From: DATGKR01 sp035294565
GTDB lineage: Bacteria; Actinomycetota; Acidimicrobiia; Acidimicrobiales; Palsa-688
DNA: 12,736 bases
Assembly (NCBI GenBank): GCA_035294565.1
Contig: DATGKR010000110.1
Location: forward strand, 1 to 12,736
Direction of reading: 5' to 3'
Shown: positions 5,778 to 12,350 of the stretch, in pieces
How positions within the stretch are numbered: position 1 is the first letter of the stretch
Layout: each line of letters opens with the position of its first letter
Translations under genes and position numbers: made by a program
The notes under the pieces: model-generated
The model's database searches: none
The model's input: the letters and a program-made list of their open reading frames with translations, nothing else
Told to the model about the DNA's origin: nothing

Positions 5778-8126
5778 TCAGCCCGCCGGCCCGGAACCGG
5801 TCGTCGTCGTCGTGGTCGCCGAAGGCGTCGACGTGGTGGTCGTCGTCGGCTCGGCCGCTGCGAAGGTGGTCGGAGGCGAGGTGGGCGGAGCCTGGGGCGG
5901 CGGGGGGGCGACGGGGGCTGCAGGCGGGTAGTCGTAGGGGCCACCCGTCGGGGTCGGCTTCACGAAGCCCGGGCTTCCCGGTTCGACGGGCGGCAGCGTG
6001 GTGGTCGTCGCCGGGCCCTGCAGCGCCCTCGCCTCCGTGGGAGCGGCGATCGGAGCCGGGGCGTCGAAATTTGTCACCGGAACCTTGGACAGCGCGGCCC
6101 GCATGAACTCCGTCCAGGTGGTCGCCGGCCACGTCGCCCCGTACACCTGGCCGACCGTGTAGCAGTAGCCGCCGATCAGGCAGCCCCGCACGGAGCCCAG
6201 CGAGGTGCCGTCGCTGTTCTCGTTGCCCATCCACACGGCGGTCGACAGGGTCGGGGTGTAGCCGACGAACCAGGCGTCGGTCGTGTTGTTGGTCGTGCCC
6301 GTCTTGCCCGCGGCGGGGCGACCTATCTGGGCGGTGGTGCCCGTGCCGCGCTGGATGACCCCCTCCAGGGCGCTGGTGACGTTGTCGGCGACGTTGGCCG
6401 GCAGCACCTGGGTCGCCGGGGGCGTGTGGTGGATGTTGTCGACTAGAACCTTGCCCTGCTCGTCGACGATCTCGAGGATGGGGGTCGGAGCCAGGCGAAG
6501 GCCGTGGTCGGCGAAGACGCCGTAGGCCGACGCCATGTCGAGCGGGGAGACCCCCACCTCGCCGAGGGTGTAGCTGGCGCAGTAGTAGAACGGCGGCGTC
6601 GAGTAGTAGGCGGTCTCCACACCCAGCTTCCTGGCGGTGGCGGCTATGTTGGGGCACCCAACCTGCTCGGCGACCTGCGCGTACACGGTGTTGATCGACA
6701 AGGCGGTGGCGGTGGCGAGGCTGATGTAGCCCGACACGCCGATGTCGCCCACGTCGTTGTGGATCTGGCACGCGCTCGGCGGCTGCCCGGGGGCGAGGAC
6801 GCAGCCTGGGATCTGGTACACGTACGGCGCCGGGTAGGTCGTAGAAAGGGGGATGCCCTGCATGAGCGCGGTGGCCAGCGTGAAAGGCTTGTAGGCCGAG
6901 CCCGGCTGGCGGCCCCCGCCTCCCCCGGCGATCATCCCCTGCGACCAGCACGACGCCGCCGTGTAGATCTTCGCCGTCGACGGAGGCTGGGGCGGGCAGC
7001 CGCCGAGGGCGAGGTTCACCTGCTCGCCGGGACCGTTGCCGCCGAAGCCGCGCCCGCCGACGAGCGCCTCGACGAAGCCCGTCTGGGGTTGAACCGCGGC
7101 CAGGGCCATGTCCGTCGGGTACGACGAGCCCGACAAGGTCGCGTCCACGGCCGCGTAGGCGTCGTTCTGAACCGCCGGATCGAGGGTGGTCTGGACCCTC
7201 AGGCCGCCTTGTTGGAGGACCGACGGCGCAAGGTTCGCCTGCAGCCAGTCCTCGACGTAGTTGACGAAGTCGGGGTACTTGGTGGCGACGATCGTCTCGG
7301 GGTAGACGATCGTGGCGCCCTTCGGCGTACCGGGCGTCCCGGCCAGCGCTAGACGCGACGCGAGCGCCGCCTGGTACTGGGGGAAGGTCAGGTAGTGCTG
7401 GCTGTACATCTTCTGCAGCACCAGTTCCCTCGCGGCCTCGGCCTGGGCGAGGTGCTGCACCGGGGCCCGGGCGCTCGGGGCGGGGATGAGGCCGGCGATG
7501 GTCGCCGCCTGCGAGGCGTCGAGCCCGCTGATCGGCACGTGGAAGTAGCTCTCGGCGGCCGATGCCGCCCCGTAGTTGCCGTCGCCGAGGTAGATGATGG
7601 TCAGGTAGCGGTAGAGGATCTCCTCCTTGCTGGCCTCGCGGGCCAGCTGGCTGGCGAGGATCGCCTCGCGGATCTTCCTGAAGATGGTGCGGCTGCCGTT
7701 GGTGTAGGCGAGCTTCACGTATTGCTGGGTGATGGTCGAACCGCCCTGGACGGCCGCCTCGTTGCGGATGTCCGCCCAGGCGGCGCGGATGATCCCTTTC
7801 AGGTCGATCCCGCCCTCGTGGTAGAAGTTGCGGTCCTCGTCGGCGATCACCGCCTCCTTCAGCACCTCGGGCACCTGGGCGTCGGTGAAGGGAATGTTGC
7901 GCTCGAAGTCGTCGAGGGTGGCGATCGGGTTCCCGTAGCGGTCGTAGATGACAGTCGGGTTGACCGTGGGGTTCGCCTTGGGCAGGGGGATCGTCGCCGG
8001 CAGGGGCAGGAAGACGAGGCCGGCCAGGACGGTCGCGCCGAACGCCACCGGCGCGCCCACGAGGGTGACGGCGGCGAGGACGGTCGAGCCGAACAGGCGC
8101 CGCAGGACCCGCCCGATCAGACCCAT
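5778..8126 (-). CDS. Class A penicillin-binding protein (bifunctional glycosyltransferase/transpeptidase, PonA-type)
   Basis: The 782-aa protein polymerises lipid II and cross-links peptidoglycan outside the membrane. Order: short cytosolic tail, membrane helix (about 13-43), GT51 glycosyltransferase (70-240) with ADEDRNFYHEGG (catalytic Glu97) and QGGSTITQQ (127-135), then transpeptidase (about 340-680) with SAYK (nucleophile S410), SIN (477-479) and KTG (608-610). All catalytic motifs are intact. The C-terminus (700-782) is a Pro/Thr-rich tail ending in runs of Thr, probably lying in the wall; no PASTA domain is seen, unlike mycobacterial PonA2. The extracytoplasmic part has eight cysteines (377, 393, 442, 453, 491, 516, 649, 655), which could form disulfides. 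The ATG at 8126 has only a weak ribosome site. The gene follows the Rieske gene by 39 nt on the same strand, so it is probably co-transcribed with it and the hydrolase. Its position near whiB and the ArsA pair matches the mycobacterial ponA2 locus. Confidence 0.95.
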   Translation of the reverse strand: MGLIGRVLRRLFGSTVLAAVTLVGAPVAFGATVLAGLVFLPLPATIPLPKANPTVNPTVIYDRYGNPIATLDDFERNIPFTDAQVPEVLKEAVIADEDRNFYHEGGIDLKGIIRAAWADIRNEAAVQGGSTITQQYVKLAYTNGSRTIFRKIREAILASQLAREASKEEILYRYLTIIYLGDGNYGAASAAESYFHVPISGLDASQAATIAGLIPAPSARAPVQHLAQAEAARELVLQKMYSQHYLTFPQYQAALASRLALAGTPGTPKGATIVYPETIVATKYPDFVNYVEDWLQANLAPSVLQQGGLRVQTTLDPAVQNDAYAAVDATLSGSSYPTDMALAAVQPQTGFVEALVGGRGFGGNGPGEQVNLALGGCPPQPPSTAKIYTAASCWSQGMIAGGGGGRQPGSAYKPFTLATALMQGIPLSTTYPAPYVYQIPGCVLAPGQPPSACQIHNDVGDIGVSGYISLATATALSINTVYAQVAEQVGCPNIAATARKLGVETAYYSTPPFYYCASYTLGEVGVSPLDMASAYGVFADHGLRLAPTPILEIVDEQGKVLVDNIHHTPPATQVLPANVADNVTSALEGVIQRGTGTTAQIGRPAAGKTGTTNNTTDAWFVGYTPTLSTAVWMGNENSDGTSLGSVRGCLIGGYCYTVGQVYGATWPATTWTEFMRAALSKVPVTNFDAPAPIAAPTEARALQGPATTTTLPPVEPGSPGFVKPTPTGGPYDYPPAAPVAPPPPQAPPTSPPTTFAAAEPTTTTTSTPSATTTTTTGSGPAG

Positions 8127-8165
8127 GGGACCATCAGCATCGCACGGCGAGCACCGCCCACCCGG

Positions 8166-8492
8166 TCATAGTGGAGGGGGGTCGTCGACCCACACCTCGA
8201 CCCGGCCGGCCACTTCGCGCACCGGGTAGGTGCGCAGACCCGCCCGCCGGCCGAACACGGTGAGGTGCTCGCCGCTGCGAAGGTCGTAGCGCCACCCGTG
8301 CCAGGGGCAGGTGACGGTCTCACCGGCGACCGCCCCGTCGTCGATCGGGTTGCCGACGTGGCAGCAGCGGTTCTCGACCGCACGCAACCCGCCGGCCGTC
8401 TCGAACACGGCGATCTGCTCGTCGCCCACCCGCACCGGCCACCCTCGCCCCCGGGGAAGGTCGTCCCTCTGACAGACCGCCACCCAGCCCAC
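8166..8492 (-). CDS. Small Rieske [2Fe-2S] protein (NirD/ferredoxin-like)
   Basis: This 108-aa single-domain Rieske protein has no membrane or signal segment, so it is probably a cytosolic electron carrier or a ferredoxin subunit. Cluster ligands are visible: C43-x-H45 in NRCCHVGNPIDD, and C62-x-x-H65 in TCPWHGWRYDLRSGEHL. This is the C-x-H...C-x-x-H pattern with the GW-Y-D sequence seen in Rieske ferredoxins and nitrite-reductase small subunits. The extra Cys44 next to the ligand is notable. The start is GTG 8492, since GWVAVCQRDDLP is the usual opening strand (compare WVaVc..ddl). It begins 4 nt after the TAG of the alpha/beta hydrolase, so translation is likely coupled. The redox partner is unknown; no oxygenase subunit lies nearby. 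Confidence 0.9.
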   Translation of the reverse strand: MGWVAVCQRDDLPRGRGWPVRVGDEQIAVFETAGGLRAVENRCCHVGNPIDDGAVAGETVTCPWHGWRYDLRSGEHLTVFGRRAGLRTYPVREVAGRVEVWVDDPPPL

Positions 8493-8496
8493 GCGC

Positions 8497-9363
8497 CTAC
8501 TGGCTGGCGGCCAGCGGCAGGCGGGCCATCGCCGCTCGAGACGCGCGCGCCGCGGCCACCGCGGGCAGCACCGCCTCGACGAAAGCGTCGGGGTCGGCGA
8601 TCAGCCACGAGTGGCCGCCTTCGACCAGGCGGCCTTCGACGCCCAACTGGCCGCAAATTGCTTCGAAGCTCGCCTTCGGGACGACCAGGTCGCCCTCGCT
8701 CGAGACGACGGTCACCGGTACGCCCGCCCGCCTGATCCCGGAGAGCTCGGCGCAGAGGTCCGCTCTCCTGGCGATAGCGGCGGCGCGCCACACGGCGAGC
8801 GGGTTGGCAGCCAGGTTGGGGAGCGCCTCCTCCGCCACCACCCTCAACACGGGGGCCGCCGACGCGCCGGAGATGTCTCTGGACAAAGTGACCGCCCAGT
8901 CCCAAAGAGGCCGCTCCGCCATCGAGCGCACCGTGCCGGCGGCGGCCGACCACACCCCGCCGCCGATTGCGTTGATCAACACCAGGTGGGCGACGCGGTC
9001 GGGGAAGTCGTGGGCGAACTGGGCCGCTACCGCTCCGCCGAGGCTGTGGCCGGCGACCAGGGCCGGCTCGTCCACGCCAACCTCGTCCAAGAAGGCGTCT
9101 GCCCAGGCGGCGTAACCGGCGAGGGTGGTGTCCCTCCCCGCCAGCTGCGCCGACCCGCCGAAACCGGGCAGGGCGGGGGCGACGACCCGGCAGCCGAGCC
9201 GCACCAGGCGCTTCATCGCCCTCTTGTAGGAGCGGGCGCCGAGCGCCCAGCCGTGGAGGAACAGGACGGGCAGCCCCACCCCGGCGACCCCGTAGTTCAC
9301 CCGGCGGCCGCCGACGCTCGCGTGCCGCCAGACCAGGTGGGCGCCGCGCTCGCCGCTGTGCAT
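8497..9363 (-). CDS. Alpha/beta hydrolase
   Basis: The 288-aa protein has the classic alpha/beta hydrolase fold and no signal peptide. Visible elements: oxyanion-hole HGW (37-39), nucleophile elbow GHSLGG with Ser107, acid Asp225 in SSEGDLVVP, and His251 in EGGHSWLIADP. A cap region lies between about 135 and 205. The family covers esterases, C-C bond hydrolases (MhpC/BphD type) and haloperoxidase-like enzymes; GHSLGG plus the terminal GGHSWLIADP does not decide between them, so the substrate is open. The ATG at 9363 is preceded 8 nt upstream on the minus strand by TAACCT with no Shine-Dalgarno, which suggests a leaderless message separate from whiB. The downstream Rieske gene starts 4 nt after its stop, and the PBP gene follows, so this appears to be the first gene of a three-gene unit. 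Confidence 0.92.
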   Translation of the reverse strand: MHSGERGAHLVWRHASVGGRRVNYGVAGVGLPVLFLHGWALGARSYKRAMKRLVRLGCRVVAPALPGFGGSAQLAGRDTTLAGYAAWADAFLDEVGVDEPALVAGHSLGGAVAAQFAHDFPDRVAHLVLINAIGGGVWSAAAGTVRSMAERPLWDWAVTLSRDISGASAAPVLRVVAEEALPNLAANPLAVWRAAAIARRADLCAELSGIRRAGVPVTVVSSEGDLVVPKASFEAICGQLGVEGRLVEGGHSWLIADPDAFVEAVLPAVAAARASRAAMARLPLAASQ

Positions 9364-9371
9364 CGCCGGAG

Positions 9372-9377
9372 AGGTTA
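9372..9377 (-). promoter_or_regulatory. Candidate leaderless -10 box for hydrolase-Rieske-PBP unit
   Basis: Reading the minus strand, TAACCT is followed by CTCCGGCG (8 nt) and the ATG at 9363. No ribosome site fits the gap. It lies in the 52-bp gap after whiB, so the unit may have its own start in addition to any read-through. Confidence 0.4.
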
Positions 9378-9384
9378 GCCCTCG

Positions 9385-9398
9385 GGCCGCACGCGGCC
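9385..9398. terminator. GC-rich inverted repeat after whiB (possible weak terminator)
   Basis: GGCCGC-AC-GCGGCC is a perfect 6-bp inverted repeat with a 2-nt centre. It lies 18 nt past the whiB stop and before the hydrolase -10 candidate. There is no T-tract, so intrinsic termination is uncertain. It could equally be a protein-binding palindrome. Confidence 0.25.
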
Positions 9399-9415
9399 GG
9401 GGGATTGGGCGCAGG

Positions 9416-9670
9416 TCAGTGGGGGCTCAACGCGCGCCGCTCGATCTCGTTGAGACCGCCCCAGATGCCATGGGGCTCCCTGATGCGCAGCGCGTATTCG
9501 AGGCAGGGCTTCCTCACCGGGCAGGTAGCGCAGATGGCCTTGGCCTGCGACTCGCGCAGCTCCTTGTCCTCCTTGCGCTCGAAGTGCGACGGAGGGAAGA
9601 ACAACGACGTGTGCGGCCCCCGGCAAGCGGCCCTCGCCTGCCACAACTCCTCTGCATGTAGAAGGCTCAC
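9416..9670 (-). CDS. WhiB-family Fe-S regulator, WhiB4/WblA-like by context
   Basis: The 84-aa protein matches the family along its length. WhiB proteins bind a redox- and NO-sensitive [4Fe-4S] cluster and act as transcriptional regulators, often with the primary sigma factor. The four ligands are C16 (AACRGPHTSLFFPP), C47 and C50 (ICATCPV) and C56 (RKPCLEYAL). The GIWGGLNEIERRAL turn-and-basic segment follows (68-81). The GTG start at 9670 gives a normal-length protein and is preceded by AGGGGGG at an 8-nt spacing; upstream ATGs in other frames terminate quickly. It is divergent from the ArsA-like pair and lies upstream of a PBP gene, the context of whiB4 in mycobacteria and wblA in Streptomyces, which is why I favour that subfamily. 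I leave the symbol empty because synteny is the main support. Confidence 0.93.
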   Translation of the reverse strand: MSLLHAEELWQARAACRGPHTSLFFPPSHFERKEDKELRESQAKAICATCPVRKPCLEYALRIREPHGIWGGLNEIERRALSPH

Positions 9671-9700
9671 CGAGGCATCCCCCCTATGAACGTCGAGTGC

Positions 9701-9730
9701 AAGGTAGTACCGCTTCGAGGCCCCGGACAA
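9701..9730 (-). promoter_or_regulatory. Candidate promoter for whiB
   Basis: On the minus strand TTGTCC (9730-9725) and TACCTT (9706-9701) are separated by 18 nt, a reasonable -35/-10 pair for a primary sigma factor. The implied start leaves a leader of roughly 20-25 nt containing the AGGGGGG ribosome site before GTG 9670. Confidence 0.45.
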
Positions 9731-9772
9731 GACCTGACCAGCACTTTTCTGGCCGCGCGGGCCGTCGGAACC

Positions 9773-9778
9773 TAAGCT
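9773..9778 (+). promoter_or_regulatory. Candidate leaderless -10 box for the ArsA-like operon
   Basis: TAAGCT is followed by 9 nt (GGACCGGAC) and GTG 9788, with no Shine-Dalgarno. The spacing is identical to that before mrp. It shares the 117-bp divergent region with whiB, so WhiB could control both directions. Confidence 0.45.
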
Positions 9779-9787
9779 GGACCGGAC

Positions 9788-10756
9788 GTGCAGCCGAGAC
9801 CTTTCAGCCCTCCCGCCCGGGTCGTGATCGTCGCCGGCAAGGGCGGGGTGGGCAAGACGACGGTGAGCGCCGCTCTCGCCTACCTCGCCGCCTCGGCGGG
9901 CCACCGCACGCTCATCGTCGAGGTGGAGGGCAAGAGCGGGCTGGCCGCCCTGTTCGGCTCGCCAGAGCCACTCGGCTACACCGAGACGGTGCTGGTCGAA
10001 GCCGGGGCGGCCGGCGAGGGGTCGGCCGAGCTTCGGGCCAGGACACTCACCCCCGACGACGCCCTCGTCGAGTACCTGGAGGACCGGGGGCTGCGCCGGG
10101 TGAGCAGGCGCCTGTCGGCCACCGGCACGCTCGACGTGATCGCCACCGCCGTGCCCGGCATCAAAGACATCCTCGTTCTCGGCAAGGTCAAGCAGATCGA
10201 GCTCCGCTCGGCGGCCGGGGCGCCCGAGGCGCCGGAGTTCATCGTCGTGGACGCGCCGGCCGCGGGGCACGCCGTTTCGTTCCTCTCCAGCGCCTACGGG
10301 CTGCAGGACGCCGCGTCGGTCGGCCCGATCCGGGCGCAGGCCACCGACGTGGTCGCCATGCTGTCCAACCCCGAGCGCTGCCAGGTGCTGCTCGTCACCG
10401 TGCCCGAGGAGACGCCGGTCAACGAAGCCGCTTTCACCGCCTTCCATCTCGAGGACCGCGCCGGGGTCATGCTCGCCCCGGTGGTCGTCAACGGCGTGTG
10501 GCCGTCCCTCGGCCTTCCCGAGCGGGCCGGGCAGCTCCTCGCCGCCTCCGGTCTCGACCTGAGCGAGGGGGAAGTGGCGGTCGTGGAGAGGGCGGCTCGT
10601 TTCCGCCGGGAGCGGGAGCGCCACCAGGAGGAGCAGATCGCCCGGCTCGCCGAGATGCTTCCGCTGAAGCAGATCCGCCTCCCCTACCTGTTCACCACCG
10701 AGCTCGGCCCTCCCGAGGTGCGCCGCCTGGCCGCCGAGCTCGCCGGCCAGCTGTGA
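9788..10756 (+). CDS. ArsA/Get3-like ATPase, subunit 1
   Basis: The 322-aa P-loop ATPase belongs to the ArsA/TRC40/Get3 group of the SIMIBI class. It has the complete deviant Walker A AGKGGVGKTT with signature Lys18 and Lys23, a switch I region read as VEVEGKSG rather than the usual DPA, and a switch II VVDAPAAGHAVSFL near 155. There is no arsenite-binding cysteine set, no Get3 zinc CxxC and no ArsB/ArsR nearby, so an arsenic pump is unlikely. The mycobacterial homologues Rv3679-Rv3680 occur as a pair and have been discussed as Get3-like, which points to handling of membrane or envelope proteins; that is inference here. The GTG start is set by the TAAGCT box and by the distance to the P-loop. 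Its TGA overlaps the GTG of subunit 2 (GTGA), so the two are translated together and probably form a heteromer. Confidence 0.9.
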   Translation: MQPRPFSPPARVVIVAGKGGVGKTTVSAALAYLAASAGHRTLIVEVEGKSGLAALFGSPEPLGYTETVLVEAGAAGEGSAELRARTLTPDDALVEYLEDRGLRRVSRRLSATGTLDVIATAVPGIKDILVLGKVKQIELRSAAGAPEAPEFIVVDAPAAGHAVSFLSSAYGLQDAASVGPIRAQATDVVAMLSNPERCQVLLVTVPEETPVNEAAFTAFHLEDRAGVMLAPVVVNGVWPSLGLPERAGQLLAASGLDLSEGEVAVVERAARFRRERERHQEEQIARLAEMLPLKQIRLPYLFTTELGPPEVRRLAAELAGQL

Positions 10757-11874
10757 CGGCGCCGGCCGGCGACTCGCCCGCCGAGGGAGCCCTTCGCCAG
10801 CTGGCTGGGAGCGGCCACGTGGTCATCTGCGCCGGCCCGGGCGGCGTCGGCAAGACGACCTGCGCCGCCGCGATCGCCCTGGAGGGGGCCCGGATGGGGC
10901 GGCGAGCCTGCGTCGTCACGATCGACCCGGCCAAGCGGCTCGCCGACGCCCTGGGGCTCGAGTCGCTCACCAACGACGCCCACCAGGTGGACGTGAGCGC
11001 GGTGCTGGGGGCGGCACCGGCCGGCGAGCTGTGGGCGCTCATGCTCGACACCAAGACGACCTTCGACGCGGTCGTCAGGCGCAACGCCGCTTCCGAGGAG
11101 CAGGCGCGTGCCATCCTGGACAACAAGATGTACCGGAACATCTCCGGAGCGCTCGGCGGGACACAGGAGTACATGGCGATGGAGAAGCTCTACGAGCTGC
11201 ACTCCGACGGGCGTTTCGACCTGATCGTCGTGGACACCCCTCCCACCCGCCACGCCCTCGAGTTCCTCGAAGCGCCGGGCCGGCTGCTGCGCTTCCTCAA
11301 CAACCGGATCTTCCGTCTCCTAATGGCCCCCACCCGGGCGAGCCTGAGGGCGCTCGGCATGGCAACTCAGATGTTCTTCCGGACCCTTTCGAAAGTGGTG
11401 GGCGGGGCTGTCGTCTCCGACGCCGTCGACTTCTTCACCGCCTTCGAAGGAATGGAAGAGGGGTTCCGGGTCCGCGCGCGCAAGGTGGAGCAGCTGATCT
11501 CCGACCCGGGCACGGCGTTCGTGGTGGTCGCGTCTCCAAGGCGAGACGCGGTGAGCGAGGCCGTCTACTTCGCCGACCGCCTGAGCGCCTCGGAGCAGCG
11601 TGCAGCGGTCCTCGTGGTCAACCGGATGTTCCCGGCCTTCGGGCCGGTCCCCGCCGCCCTGGGGAAGGCATCCGACCCGGCGCTCAACGCCCTCGCCGCC
11701 AACCTCGAGGAGCTCGACCGGGTGGCGAGCCGCGAGGAGGCCCAGGTGGCCGACCTGGCGGCGAGGATGCCCGGAGCGCCCATCGTGCGGGTCCCGTTCC
11801 TCTCGTCGGACGTGCACGACCTCGCGGGCCTCGCCGAGGTCGGAGAGTGGCTGTTCGGACGGACGGGCGCCTGA
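10753..11874 (+). CDS. ArsA/Get3-like ATPase, subunit 2 with variant P-loop
   Basis: This 373-aa protein is paired with subunit 1. Its P-loop reads CAGPGGVGKTT: Lys34 is kept, but the signature lysine of KGGxGKT is Pro29. Other ATPase motifs are standard: TIDPAKRLADALG (switch I) and VVDTPPTRHALEFLEAPGRL (switch II). A long helical hydrophobic segment follows (RFLNNRIFRLLMAP through VVSDAVDFFTAFEGME), in the place where Get3-like proteins carry their client-binding or membrane-interaction helices. The signature lysine normally reaches across the dimer to the partner's nucleotide, so its loss on one side would make the two active sites unequal. The GTG at 10753 overlaps the previous stop; the frame is open far upstream, but the family N-terminus begins here. 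The gene ends 5 nt before the convergent STAS gene. There is no visible terminator. Confidence 0.9.
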   Translation: MTAPAGDSPAEGALRQLAGSGHVVICAGPGGVGKTTCAAAIALEGARMGRRACVVTIDPAKRLADALGLESLTNDAHQVDVSAVLGAAPAGELWALMLDTKTTFDAVVRRNAASEEQARAILDNKMYRNISGALGGTQEYMAMEKLYELHSDGRFDLIVVDTPPTRHALEFLEAPGRLLRFLNNRIFRLLMAPTRASLRALGMATQMFFRTLSKVVGGAVVSDAVDFFTAFEGMEEGFRVRARKVEQLISDPGTAFVVVASPRRDAVSEAVYFADRLSASEQRAAVLVVNRMFPAFGPVPAALGKASDPALNALAANLEELDRVASREEAQVADLAARMPGAPIVRVPFLSSDVHDLAGLAEVGEWLFGRTGA

Positions 11875-11879
11875 CAGCC

Positions 11880-12236
11880 CTACTCGTTGGCCGCCACGTC
11901 CTTGGACAGGGTCGCCATCGCCTCCTCGACGCTGGGGGTGACGCTCACGATGCGGTCGAAGCCGGTGGTCCTGAGCAGCCTGACCAGCGTCGGGCGGTCG
12001 CAGGCCACGGCGACGTCGCCGCCCAGCTCGCGGGTGCGGCGGATGCCCCCGATGAGCGCGCCGAGACCGGCGCTGTCCACGAACGGGATACCCGACATGT
12101 CGATGATCAGCCGCCGGCTAGACGCGAGGTCAGCCAGCGCCTGGCGGAACTGGCTGACAGTGAAGGCGTCCAGCTCGCCCACGGGGCGGCAGACGACGAA
12201 ACCGTCGGGCCTCTCTTCGGTCTGGATGTTGAGCAC
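11880..12236 (-). CDS. STAS-domain anti-sigma-factor antagonist
   Basis: The 118-aa protein is one STAS domain of the SpoIIAA/RsbV type. Such proteins bind an anti-sigma kinase and release a sigma factor, and are switched off by phosphorylation of a conserved Ser. That residue is Ser55 in the motif MSGIPFVDSAGLGALIGG (47-64). The remaining landmarks fit: VCRPVGELDAFTVSQFRQALADL at the N-terminus and RLLRTTGFDRIVSVTPSVEEAM at the C-terminus. The GTG at 12236 is directly preceded by an in-frame TGA and by TAGGAGGT, a strong Shine-Dalgarno at short spacing, which settles the start. No anti-sigma kinase or sigma gene is in the window. It diverges from a receiver-domain gene over 100 bp, suggesting a shared signalling role. 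Confidence 0.93.
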   Translation of the reverse strand: MLNIQTEERPDGFVVCRPVGELDAFTVSQFRQALADLASSRRLIIDMSGIPFVDSAGLGALIGGIRRTRELGGDVAVACDRPTLVRLLRTTGFDRIVSVTPSVEEAMATLSKDVAANE

Positions 12237-12274
12237 TCAACCTCCTAGCCGCCGTCGCGCAGTGCGGCAAACCG

Positions 12275-12280
12275 ATGGTA
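12275..12280 (-). promoter_or_regulatory. Candidate -10 box for the STAS gene
   Basis: TACCAT on the minus strand lies 38 nt upstream of GTG 12236, giving a leader of about 30 nt that includes TAGGAGGT. No -35 is clear. It is 18 bp from the oppositely oriented TACCCT of the receiver gene, so the two promoters nearly touch. Confidence 0.35.
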
Positions 12281-12298
12281 CCCACACGGCGGGGGGGC

Positions 12299-12304
12299 TA
12301 CCCT
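12299..12304 (+). promoter_or_regulatory. Candidate -10 box for the receiver gene
   Basis: TACCCT is followed by 9 nt and an ATG at 12314, the same spacing as before mrp and the ArsA-like genes. However, that ATG opens only a 12-codon frame because of the tandem duplication; the real start at 12337 is 23 nt further on. Confidence 0.4.
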
Positions 12305-12350
12305 TCAGGCCCGATGCCCGAGATCCTTCAGGCCCGATGCCCGAGATCCT
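12302..12350 (+). repeat. Perfect 23-bp tandem duplication over a start codon
   Basis: The unit CCTTCAGGCCCGATGCCCGA plus GAT occupies 12302-12324 and is repeated without change at 12325-12347; CCT of a third unit follows. Each copy contains ATGCCCGAGAT, so there are two identical start regions, offset by 23 nt and therefore in different frames. Confidence 0.97.

Noticed and set aside
6300..6330. Intrinsic terminators or small RNA genes within GC-rich hairpins
   Set aside because: GC-rich palindromes abound in this sequence. None inside coding regions has a T-tract or other support, so I did not call any.
5611..6951. A 446-codon minus-strand frame inside the PBP gene
   Set aside because: It is an alternate frame of the PBP, which carries intact SAYK, SIN and KTG motifs in the chosen frame.
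9697..10752. Subunit 2 of the ArsA-like pair could start far upstream, giving a 725-aa protein
   Set aside because: The upstream frame overlaps subunit 1 completely and shows no domain. The GTGA overlap at 10753 and the position of the P-loop fix the start.
9788..11874. Arsenic resistance operon
   Set aside because: No ArsB, ArsC, ArsR or ArsD is nearby and the metal-binding cysteines are absent. The context matches the actinobacterial whiB4/ponA2 locus instead.
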